Below are positions 34,289 through 41,492 of a stretch of DNA of 41,492 nucleotides, in pieces. Source of the DNA: Flavobacterium sp. SH_e (GTDB lineage: Bacteria > Bacteroidota > Bacteroidia > Flavobacteriales > Flavobacteriaceae); contig NZ_JAOVZN010000010.1 of NCBI RefSeq assembly GCF_025717045.1, positions 1 to 41,492 of the forward strand. Direction: 5' to 3'. Made by a program: the position numbers and the translations under genes. Within the stretch, counting starts at the first letter, position 1. Every line of letters starts with the position of its first letter. The notes below the pieces were generated by a model. It was not told the DNA's origin, did not search any database, and saw nothing but the letters and a program-made list of their open reading frames with translations.

Positions 34289-37258
34289 TTAGAATGCTAC
34301 ATTTAAGCCAAATACAATCGTTCTGCTTCTTGGGTAACTGAAATAATCAATTCCGAAAGATTGAATATCACCAACTGATGTTCCTGTATTAATTTCAGGA
34401 TCATAACCGCTGTATTTTGTAATTACAAATAAGTTTTGTCCTGTAACTGAAAGACGAATATTATCCATCACATCACCAAGTCCAACTAATTTTGGGCTTA
34501 AATTATATCCTAGAGTAGCATTGTTTAATCTTAAGAAACTACCATCTTCTAAATATCTTGTAGAAACTGTATTCGAGTTAGTCGATGATTCATTTAAATA
34601 TTGAGTAGCTCTATCAGTAGTATTAAAAGAGTTTGCTAAACTTCCTCTGTTGAATGAAGTCATTGCAACGTGGTTGTAGATTTTGTTTCCACCAGCACCA
34701 TTGAAATTAAATCCTAAATCTAAATTCTTGTATTTAAAGTTTAAATAGAAAGCATAGATGTAATCTGGTAAAGCGCTTCCTGCAACGATACGGTCATCAT
34801 CAAGAATTTGCCCGTCACCATTTGTATCAGCAAATTGGTTTAAACCATCAGGACCAATTCCTATAAAATCAAGCATGTAGAAAGAACCAATAGGTTGTCC
34901 GTTAAGTACACCGTTGATAGTTGCTCCAGACTGTCCTCCTCCTTGTGCACCACCGGTAGTTAAAATTTTATAAGGAGAATTTTCTACTTTATTGTTTGTG
35001 AAAGAAATGTTTCCACCAATGTTATATGAGAAATCTTTGCTTTTATCACTGCTGTAATCTAAAGCCACCTCAATACCATTGTTTTTGATCTGCATGTTAG
35101 GAATGTTTGTCCAATATTTTGATGTTGGCTGAATTGGATCTGTAGGCGCAACTTCTAATAAAATGTTTTCTGAAACTTTGTTAAAGTAATCAACAGTACC
35201 TGATAATCTATTATTGAATAAACTAAAATCTAATCCAATATTTGCTTGTGTTGAAACCTCCCATTGGATATTTGGGTTAGCCAAACGTGTATAGATTGAA
35301 CCATAAGGATATCCGCTCAAATCTGTAGCAGAAGGATCTAATGGGTAAGTATCGTTTCCTGTGTTACTTTCAGTATAACTCGCTTTTGTAATTTTTGAAG
35401 GAATCTCTTGAGAACCTGTTTGTCCCCAGCTCGCTCTTAATTTAAGATTATTAAGTATTTCTGATTCCTTTAAAAAATCTTCTTTAGTAATATTCCAACC
35501 TAATGCTACAGATGGAAAGTATCCATATCTATTGTTTTTACCAAATTTAGAAGAACCGTCAGCACGCATTGTTGCTGTTAGTAAATATTTGTTGTCGAAA
35601 GCGTAATTTAATCTTCCAAAGAAAGACTGAAGTTCGTTTTCTACCGCAGAAGAAGATTGTGTTGTACGCTCACTTGCTGTTTCGATCTGATTTTTTGGTT
35701 CTACACCATTATCAGGGAATCCAGATAAATTATAGCTTTTTTGATTTACTTGAATTTTTTGGTACGATTGACCAGCCAAAACTGTAAAACTATGCGCTTT
35801 TACATTGAAATTATATGTTAACGTATTCTCGTATAAAGTATTGTTATTTGTAGTAATTATGTTATTCAAAGAACCTAAAGTTGTATTTGTTGCCGATGAA
35901 TAAGGCATTACTTGGATATCTCTTTCAGACATAGAATAATCTACACCAAGATTAAACTTATAAGTTAATCCTTTAATGAATTCGTAAGATGGAGATATGT
36001 TAGCCAAAATACGATTGTTGTTTGTAATATCTGAGTAAATGTTTTGACTGATCAATGGATTCAAAACATCGTTGCTCAAATTAGTATTTGGTTGCCCATT
36101 TACATACACAGCATCAGTTGGGTTCATTGTCAGCATATTTCCAACTACTGTTCTAGCATCTGGTCTAGAGTTTTCTAGTTTTGTTCCAGTCAAATTGAAA
36201 GCCACATTAAATTTATCATTCAATGCTTTTTGAGTTAAATTCAAACGTCCAGAATAACGTTTTAAATCACTGTTCTTTAGAACACCTTCCTGATCATCCA
36301 TACCAACAGATGCAGAATAAGTAGATTTTTCTGTTCCTCCGCTCATCGACAAATTAACGTTTTGAGAAACTCCAGTTCTTGTTAATTCATCTTGCCAATC
36401 TGTATTTGCACCTCCATCTTGTAAATTTCCATTTACCGACGCAACTGCTCTTCTAAATTCGTCAGCACTAAAAACATCAACTTTATTCGCTAATGAAGAA
36501 AAACCAGTTGACATAGAAAGATTGATTTGGCTTCTTCCTTTTGAACCTTTTTTAGTTGTAATTACCACAACTCCATTTGCAGCTCTAGAACCGTAAATTG
36601 CAGACGCAGATGCATCTTTAAGCACATCAATACTTTCAATATCTTGTGGGTTAATGAAGTTTAAAGGATTTGAAGCAACACCAGTATTACTGTTATCTAA
36701 AGCAAATCCATCTACTACGTAAAGAGGTGTTGTACCAGAGCGTAAACTTCCAACTCCCCGAATAATAATATCTTGAGTAGCTCCAGGCTCACCACTAGAA
36801 GCGACAACGTTAACCCCGGCAACTTTACCTTGAATCAATTGTCCTGCATTGGCCACTACTCCTTTGTTAAAACTTTCACTTTTTACAGAAGAAATTGCTC
36901 CAGTTACATCAGATCTCTTTTGAGAACCGTAACCAACAACTACTACTTCATTTAAAGTACTAACTTCTTCTGCTAGAGAAACAGTTAATTTTTGAGTACC
37001 TGAGAAAGAAACCTCTTTAGTTTTAAATCCTACATAAGAAAAAACTAAAATACCGTCATTTTGCTGAGATTTAATTTTAAAATTCCCATCAAAATCAGTT
37101 GTTACTGCGCCTTTAGGTTCTCCTTTAATATAAACAGAAACCCCTGGTACAGGCACTTTTTCAACATCAGAAACCACGACTCCTGATACATTTATCTGCC
37201 CATAGGAGTATGACATACATCCAAAGGCAAGAAGTAATAACGCATAAATTTTTTTCAT
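34289..37258 (-). CDS. SusC/RagA-family TonB-dependent transporter of the second locus
   Basis: 989 residues. Signal peptide (to about SYG/Q at 21), a carboxypeptidase-regulatory-like domain (NVSGVVVSDVEKVPVPGVSVYIKG), TonB-box region LNEVVVVGYGSQKRSDVTGA, a plug (QGKVAGVNVVASSGEPGATQ, TPLYVVDGFALDN, LKDASASAIYGSRAANGVVVITTKKG) and the barrel ending in YPRSRTIVFGLNVAF with the terminal Phe. It imports a substrate presented by the adjacent SusD. It is a paralogue of the galactan SusC (20293-23235) but clearly diverged. It has its own -7 promoter element 24 bases upstream, and the HTCS-like regulator lies just beyond, in the same direction. Confidence 0.97.
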   Translation of the reverse strand: MKKIYALLLLAFGCMSYSYGQINVSGVVVSDVEKVPVPGVSVYIKGEPKGAVTTDFDGNFKIKSQQNDGILVFSYVGFKTKEVSFSGTQKLTVSLAEEVSTLNEVVVVGYGSQKRSDVTGAISSVKSESFNKGVVANAGQLIQGKVAGVNVVASSGEPGATQDIIIRGVGSLRSGTTPLYVVDGFALDNSNTGVASNPLNFINPQDIESIDVLKDASASAIYGSRAANGVVVITTKKGSKGRSQINLSMSTGFSSLANKVDVFSADEFRRAVASVNGNLQDGGANTDWQDELTRTGVSQNVNLSMSGGTEKSTYSASVGMDDQEGVLKNSDLKRYSGRLNLTQKALNDKFNVAFNLTGTKLENSRPDARTVVGNMLTMNPTDAVYVNGQPNTNLSNDVLNPLISQNIYSDITNNNRILANISPSYEFIKGLTYKFNLGVDYSMSERDIQVMPYSSATNTTLGSLNNIITTNNNTLYENTLTYNFNVKAHSFTVLAGQSYQKIQVNQKSYNLSGFPDNGVEPKNQIETASERTTQSSSAVENELQSFFGRLNYAFDNKYLLTATMRADGSSKFGKNNRYGYFPSVALGWNITKEDFLKESEILNNLKLRASWGQTGSQEIPSKITKASYTESNTGNDTYPLDPSATDLSGYPYGSIYTRLANPNIQWEVSTQANIGLDFSLFNNRLSGTVDYFNKVSENILLEVAPTDPIQPTSKYWTNIPNMQIKNNGIEVALDYSSDKSKDFSYNIGGNISFTNNKVENSPYKILTTGGAQGGGQSGATINGVLNGQPIGSFYMLDFIGIGPDGLNQFADTNGDGQILDDDRIVAGSALPDYIYAFYLNFKYKNLDLGFNFNGAGGNKIYNHVAMTSFNRGSLANSFNTTDRATQYLNESSTNSNTVSTRYLEDGSFLRLNNATLGYNLSPKLVGLGDVMDNIRLSVTGQNLFVITKYSGYDPEINTGTSVGDIQSFGIDYFSYPRSRTIVFGLNVAF

Positions 37259-37281
37259 TTAAAATACTTTTTTTGTTTTGC

Positions 37282-37314
37282 CAAAAGTATCTTAACGACA
37301 CCTCCAAAGGGAGG
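37282..37314 (-). promoter_or_regulatory. Candidate promoter and palindromic operator of the second susC
   Basis: On the minus strand TACTTTTG (CAAAAGTA at 37282-37289) matches TAnnTTTG and ends 23 bases before the susC ATG. A TTG (37305-37307) lies 15 bases upstream, slightly short of the usual 17-23. That TTG is inside a small palindrome CCTCC-AAAG-GGAGG (37301-37314), which could be a binding site for the neighbouring regulator. Confidence 0.5.
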
Positions 37315-37434
37315 ATTTTTGTTATTCAAAAGAGGACTTTTAATTCAAATTAGGATAGAATTAACAGCAAAAAAGGTGAATTTTGCACATTAACATTGAC
37401 CTAACTTTGCGCAAATACAGGGCTAACAAAAATC

Positions 37435-40400
37435 CTAAACCGAGTATTCCTTAAACTCTTTAAACTCTTTAGGAGTTTTCCCAAAATACTTTTTAAAAGA
37501 ACGTCCAAAGTATTTTGGATCATTATAACCACATTCAAAACTTATTTCAGATATGTTCAACCTCTTTGTTTTTAATAAAACTTCTGCCTTTTGTAATCGC
37601 AGTGACATTAAAATATCGGAAGGAGATTGATTTAACGTTTCCTTGAATACGCGATAGCATTTTACTCGTGAAATTCCTAGTTCATCAACAAGCACTTCTA
37701 CATTAAATGAAGGATTATGCAATTGTCCTTTTATTATTTCCAAAGCCCTTCTTAAAAGTCTGTCGTTGGCTGTGACATGCTCATTATCTCCTGTGAGAAT
37801 TTCAAAAATTTTCTCCTGAATTTTATGCTCTCGCAGAGGTTCTGTACTTTGATTAATCAGACTGTCAATTTTTTTTCTAACGAATGATGCACTGGCAGGA
37901 AGCTGAATGTGAGTTTCTATGCCTATTTCTAATAATTGTTCGTTCAGTTCGTAATTAATGTCTTCTGAGATATAAATCATCGGAATTTTAATATTTGAAC
38001 TTTCTTTATTCAATTTTAAAAAATCAATTAGCTTTTTAGAGAATTCTGTCTGATATAAAACCAAAGCTGAAATATCAATTTGTTTCATTATTGAATTCAG
38101 ATTGAAAATAGAGTTTTCAAAAATCAAATTGAAATTTTCACTTTCCAAAACCTGATTTGCAGCTTGATTGTTATAAGAATCTCCAAAAACCAGAAGACAT
38201 TTTTTATCATCAGAAAATTGATCTGTCGAATTAAAATTTTTCCAAGAAATGGTTTCCTTAAAATTAACATCAGGATCAACTACTTCTATTGGAATTTGTA
38301 ACGTGATTTCAAAATCTTCTTCTTCAGATGAAATTAATTCTCCTTCTAAATCTTCCAGTAAAAGCTGTAAGGCTTTAAAATATGGACTGTAATGTGAAAT
38401 ATTGTACCAGTTCTCTTTTAAAATTACACTATCTGAAATTGCTTTAATTTCTACAAAATTGTTTTTATGACTAATTGAAATATTTAAGGTGCTGTCCCTG
38501 TCTGAATATTTGCTTAAATCGTTAAAAAAATATTGCATAGAAAGTTTTAAACGCAAAACATCTACTGAAGCAAAACAATTTGAATTATCTATTTCGCAGT
38601 TAAAATTGACTTCACTTAGCTGTAAATCTTTTTTTAATTTTTCGACATTGTTCTTAAAAACAGGAAACAAACCTACAGGCGATTTTTTAATTGGACCTAG
38701 ATCCTTTACATGTTCCAAATAATTCCATTCGGAAATTAGTTTTACCAATTTCCCTGATTGTACTATTAAATCCCGATGCGTTTCTGTATCTTTTTTAAAT
38801 GCGCTAGATATTTTAATAATTTTGGATATTGGCTCCTGAAATTCTGCCAGCATAAAAGTTTTAAACTTTTCTATTTCAAAATTTTCTTTTTTCAAATTGC
38901 TGTGAAGAATAAGAAGTTTTTCCTTCTGTTCTAAAATTTTTCTATTTTTTTCATCCAATTCATCATTTACCTGCTCCATTTCTTTTTTCTGGTTTTCAAT
39001 CACAGCAGTTCTAGCTGCAACAAGCTCTTCAAGATATTTTTGCTGAGCAAGAGCTGTTTTGTTTTTGACATACACGACAATTATTGACATCAGAAGTATA
39101 AATCCTGACAGAAGCATATAAAACAATATCGATTCGTAAAACGCTTTTCCGATATGAAGAGAAAAAAAGACTGCTTCTGGTTTTCCATACCTTCCTTGTT
39201 TAATCAAGAAACTATAATCGCCAGAAGAAAGATTAGAATATTCTATTTTATTGTTGGCAGGTAAAAGAATCCAATTTTCATCTCTACCCTCCAATTTATA
39301 ATAGATTTCATTTTTGCTGTTTCTTGGAAAGATTATTGGTATAACTTCAATTTCTAACTCATTATTACTAAAGCTTTTTTCAATTGATGCCATATCATTT
39401 TCAACCCCATCGATTTTTAGTTTTACTTTTGCTTTTGAGTTATTGATATGAATCGTACTTGGATTAAAATAATTAAGTCCTTCTACTCCACCAAAAAATA
39501 AATTCCCCTTAGAATCTTGATAATACGCTCCTTCAGAAAACTCTATAGCCTGCCATCCGTGATCTGGATTGTAAGAGGTAACAGTAAACTTTTTCTTATC
39601 AATAGAAGCAATTCCTTTTGTAGTGCTAATCCAAACCTTATCTCTTGTATCAATAAGTCCGTAAACCATGTGGCTTGGCAATCCTTCTAATTCTGTAATG
39701 TTTTTTACTATTCCTGTTTTTTTATTAAAAATGCTCAAGCCTCCCAAAGAAGCAATCCAATAATTATCAGATTCATTGTCAACAAAAACAGAATAAATAC
39801 TGTTTCCTAAAATTCCTTCTCTGGTAGTAATTCTTTTTAAAGAATGAGTAGATAAATTAAACACGATTACGCCATTATTCTCGGTAGAAATAATAAGATT
39901 CTGATTGTCTTTTTTGACGTTTCTGATGTGATATTTACTTAATAATTCCTGTCCTTTAAAATTTTCAAACTTATTCGTTATCAAATTAAATTTAGCCAAA
40001 CCTCCCCAGCATCCCATCCAAAGCTGTTCATTTTGATCTTCAATTATAGAATAGCATCTATTGATAGAAACTTCTTCTAGGCTAGAAGTTTCATAGCTAA
40101 TAACTTTATTTTCTAAAACACGTAAGATTCCTTTATAGGTTCCTGCCCAAATACTTCCATCGCTCGAAGTAAATAAACTTCTAATTCGCTCCCAGTCTGG
40201 GTGAGAACTTGCTTTGCCTATTTTAAATTTCTCGAAAAAATGGCTTCTTTCATTATAGCAATAAAGTCCCTTTGTGTAATAACCAAGCCAGATTTTCCCA
40301 TTACTATCTTTAGTTATTGCTCTAATAGTTTCATCTGGAAGATTAGGCTGTTTTACAGGATGTGGTATAATTGAGTTTATTTTCTCAGAACCTGTAAAAG

Positions 40401-41133
40401 CCATACTCAAACCTCCATCTTTTTGACCCAACCAAATATTCCCGAAGTCGTCATTGTGAAGAGTTTCTATTTCGTTGTTTTTAAAAGAATATGGCGCATA
40501 CAGATCTGCCGTAAGATGTTCTATTTTATTTTCATTTGTAATAATAAACAATCCATTTTCGCGAGTAGCAAACCATATATTTCCTAATTTATCTTTTAGG
40601 ACATCATTAATAATAAGTTTGGGATATTTTTGAAGCAAAATCTTCTTTAGATCACCAACATCAGTTTTCTTGACATTCTGTGAAGATATTTCAGAAAAAG
40701 ATTTGTTTTTGTATTCGTAATATGCAGTATTTGTTTCTACTACAATATTTCCTTTCTGAGATAAATAAAGATTTTTCGGAGTGGTTTTAAATTTAAACTC
40801 TTCAAATTCATTGTTTCCAAGATAGCAGTTTACATGACCCTCTTTTGTCATGATCCAGATTTTTCCAGAAATATCTTTTTTAAGTTTAGTAATGTAATTG
40901 CTGGAAATTGTTTTCTGGTTATTAAAATCGTTTTTAAAAATTTTAAAATTATATCCATCAAAATAATTTAAACCGTCCCAAGTTGCAATCCATAGACCTC
41001 CATCTCTATCGCTTTCTATATCTACTACAGAATTATTAGATAATCCTTGATTCGTTGTAAAATTTTCAAATTTTATCTGTTGCGCGAATGAATTTACTGT
41101 CAAAAGTAAAAACATTATAAATATTCTGTTCAT
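37435..41133 (-). CDS. HTCS-like regulator with degenerate kinase and receiver domains
   Basis: 1232 residues. Signal peptide (1-17), periplasmic propellers (about 20-590; GLWIATWDGLNYFDG, GKIWLGYYTKG), a Y_Y_Y domain (about 600-665; YYKLEGRDENWILLP), one membrane helix (about 673-695), a coiled coil (about 700-755), then HisKA-, HATPase- and receiver-like segments and a complete AraC domain (about 1140-1228; VDELGISRVKCYRVF, ISEISFECGYNDPKYFGRSFKKYFGKTPKEF). The HisKA position that should be His reads Ala763 (MLAEFQEPISK). The ATPase part lacks the N and DxGxG boxes, the receiver Asp position is Gln1028 (ALVLYQTEF), and the receiver Lys region reads QLPAS. The architecture is HTCS but no phosphotransfer residue survives, so it probably signals by conformation. 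It lies upstream of susC in the same direction and likely controls it. Confidence 0.9.
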   Translation of the reverse strand: MNRIFIMFLLLTVNSFAQQIKFENFTTNQGLSNNSVVDIESDRDGGLWIATWDGLNYFDGYNFKIFKNDFNNQKTISSNYITKLKKDISGKIWIMTKEGHVNCYLGNNEFEEFKFKTTPKNLYLSQKGNIVVETNTAYYEYKNKSFSEISSQNVKKTDVGDLKKILLQKYPKLIINDVLKDKLGNIWFATRENGLFIITNENKIEHLTADLYAPYSFKNNEIETLHNDDFGNIWLGQKDGGLSMAFTGSEKINSIIPHPVKQPNLPDETIRAITKDSNGKIWLGYYTKGLYCYNERSHFFEKFKIGKASSHPDWERIRSLFTSSDGSIWAGTYKGILRVLENKVISYETSSLEEVSINRCYSIIEDQNEQLWMGCWGGLAKFNLITNKFENFKGQELLSKYHIRNVKKDNQNLIISTENNGVIVFNLSTHSLKRITTREGILGNSIYSVFVDNESDNYWIASLGGLSIFNKKTGIVKNITELEGLPSHMVYGLIDTRDKVWISTTKGIASIDKKKFTVTSYNPDHGWQAIEFSEGAYYQDSKGNLFFGGVEGLNYFNPSTIHINNSKAKVKLKIDGVENDMASIEKSFSNNELEIEVIPIIFPRNSKNEIYYKLEGRDENWILLPANNKIEYSNLSSGDYSFLIKQGRYGKPEAVFFSLHIGKAFYESILFYMLLSGFILLMSIIVVYVKNKTALAQQKYLEELVAARTAVIENQKKEMEQVNDELDEKNRKILEQKEKLLILHSNLKKENFEIEKFKTFMLAEFQEPISKIIKISSAFKKDTETHRDLIVQSGKLVKLISEWNYLEHVKDLGPIKKSPVGLFPVFKNNVEKLKKDLQLSEVNFNCEIDNSNCFASVDVLRLKLSMQYFFNDLSKYSDRDSTLNISISHKNNFVEIKAISDSVILKENWYNISHYSPYFKALQLLLEDLEGELISSEEEDFEITLQIPIEVVDPDVNFKETISWKNFNSTDQFSDDKKCLLVFGDSYNNQAANQVLESENFNLIFENSIFNLNSIMKQIDISALVLYQTEFSKKLIDFLKLNKESSNIKIPMIYISEDINYELNEQLLEIGIETHIQLPASASFVRKKIDSLINQSTEPLREHKIQEKIFEILTGDNEHVTANDRLLRRALEIIKGQLHNPSFNVEVLVDELGISRVKCYRVFKETLNQSPSDILMSLRLQKAEVLLKTKRLNISEISFECGYNDPKYFGRSFKKYFGKTPKEFKEFKEYSV

Positions 41134-41175
41134 TGTATGTTATTTAACACGCAAGTATACCATCCTGAGTTTATT

Positions 41176-41208
41176 CAAACATAAACTTTACGTTAACTAA
41201 AAAAACAA
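41176..41208 (-). promoter_or_regulatory. Bacteroidota-type promoter of the HTCS-like gene
   Basis: On the minus strand TTG (CAA at 41206-41208), a 22-base spacer, then TATGTTTG (CAAACATA at 41176-41183), fitting TTG-N17-23-TAnnTTTG. The -7 box ends 42 bases before the ATG at 41133. Confidence 0.6.
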
Positions 41209-41272
41209 TAATCCAAACTAAAATTTACACTTAGCGGTTGAGAACATCAAATATTCTCAAAAATGGTTCAAT

Positions 41273-41321
41273 AAAAAAAGAGTCAAAATGTTATCTATTA
41301 ACATCTTAACTCTTTTTTTTT
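41273..41321. terminator. Terminator hairpin near the right edge
   Basis: Arms GAGTCAAAATGTT (41280-41292) and AACATCTTAACTC (41300-41312) pair with two mismatches. A-rich and T-rich flanks extend the stem on both sides, giving T-runs on both strands. It probably ends a minus-strand gene entering from beyond the window. Confidence 0.65.
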
Positions 41322-41492
41322 AAATATCTCTATTTTGTGCTTCTTTATACCTCTTGTTTTCTGATGTACAATTAATTTTCTTTATTAAGAAGATAAATAT
41401 CGTCTAGCTATAAATAAGATTCAAATGAATATATTTTTTGAGGTTCCAGCATGATTGGGATAATCTTGTTTAAAACCCATCAAAAACAAAAA

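Larger units (their letters stand above)
41134..41492. other. Non-coding right end of the window
   Basis: 359 bases with no supported gene. It holds the promoter of the HTCS-like gene (41176-41208) and a terminator hairpin (41273-41321). The last 72 bases have an open minus-strand frame ending at 41421 that might be the tail of a gene beyond the edge, but it is too short to call. Confidence 0.6.

Noticed and set aside
41421..41492. Minus-strand frame at the right edge ending at a TGA at 41421-41423 (ends in HAGTSKNIFI)
   Set aside because: Only about 23 residues are visible and no family is recognisable. A downstream terminator at 41273-41321 makes a gene tail possible but not supported.

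Overview
The window looks like a chromosomal segment of a Flavobacterium-like member of the Bacteroidota. The evidence is the AT-rich DNA, a C-terminal type IX secretion (T9SS) sorting domain, two SusC/SusD pairs, two hybrid-two-component-type regulators, Bacteroidota promoter elements (TTG, 17-23 bases, TAnnTTTG) and start codons without clear Shine-Dalgarno sequences. I see no rRNA, tRNA, CRISPR array, insertion sequence or integrase.

Layout. 1-2479 (+): the 3' end of a large secreted repeat protein (SprB-like repeats, MBG-type domain, T9SS tail) and a small outer-membrane beta-barrel protein. 2710-4980 (-): katG, with a candidate OxyR half-operator upstream. 5363-6714 (+): a SpoU/TrmH-family RNA methyltransferase and a DUF4239-type membrane protein. 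6828-8824 (-): a compact operon of a lipoprotein intradiol dioxygenase, a pirin-like protein lacking its metal ligands and an unrecognised protein. 8991-10777 (-): a LytS/LytR-type sensor and regulator pair with a good promoter. 11024-12634 (+): a signal peptidase I with an extra N-terminal membrane domain.

12819-28067: a beta-1,4-galactan (pectic galactan) utilisation locus. On the minus strand run susC, susD, a SusE-like gene, two tandem GH53 endo-galactanases and a GH2 beta-galactosidase; a complete hybrid two-component regulator is divergent. The order matches the known Bacteroides galactan locus (BT4667-BT4673 type), with GH53 duplicated. Lipoprotein tails suggest one endo-galactanase on the surface and one in the periplasm, with GH2 finishing the oligosaccharides in the periplasm. 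A strong hairpin terminator lies between the uptake genes and the enzyme genes.

28068-30329: a decayed NrtR-type (Nudix-related) regulator fragment with two in-frame stops, then a more GC-rich SDR/AraC pair. 30476-41133 (all minus): a second SusCD locus with no glycosidase. It consists of an HTCS-like regulator, susC, susD, and a fusion of a glycerophosphodiesterase-like domain to an alkaline phosphatase. The regulator keeps the sensor and AraC domains but has lost the phospho-accepting His, the receiver Asp and the receiver Lys. This pairing of a phosphorelay-dead HTCS-like regulator with a SusCD/phosphatase locus is the most unusual system in the window. I infer a role in organic-phosphate or phospho-glycan scavenging, but nothing in the sequence proves the substrate.
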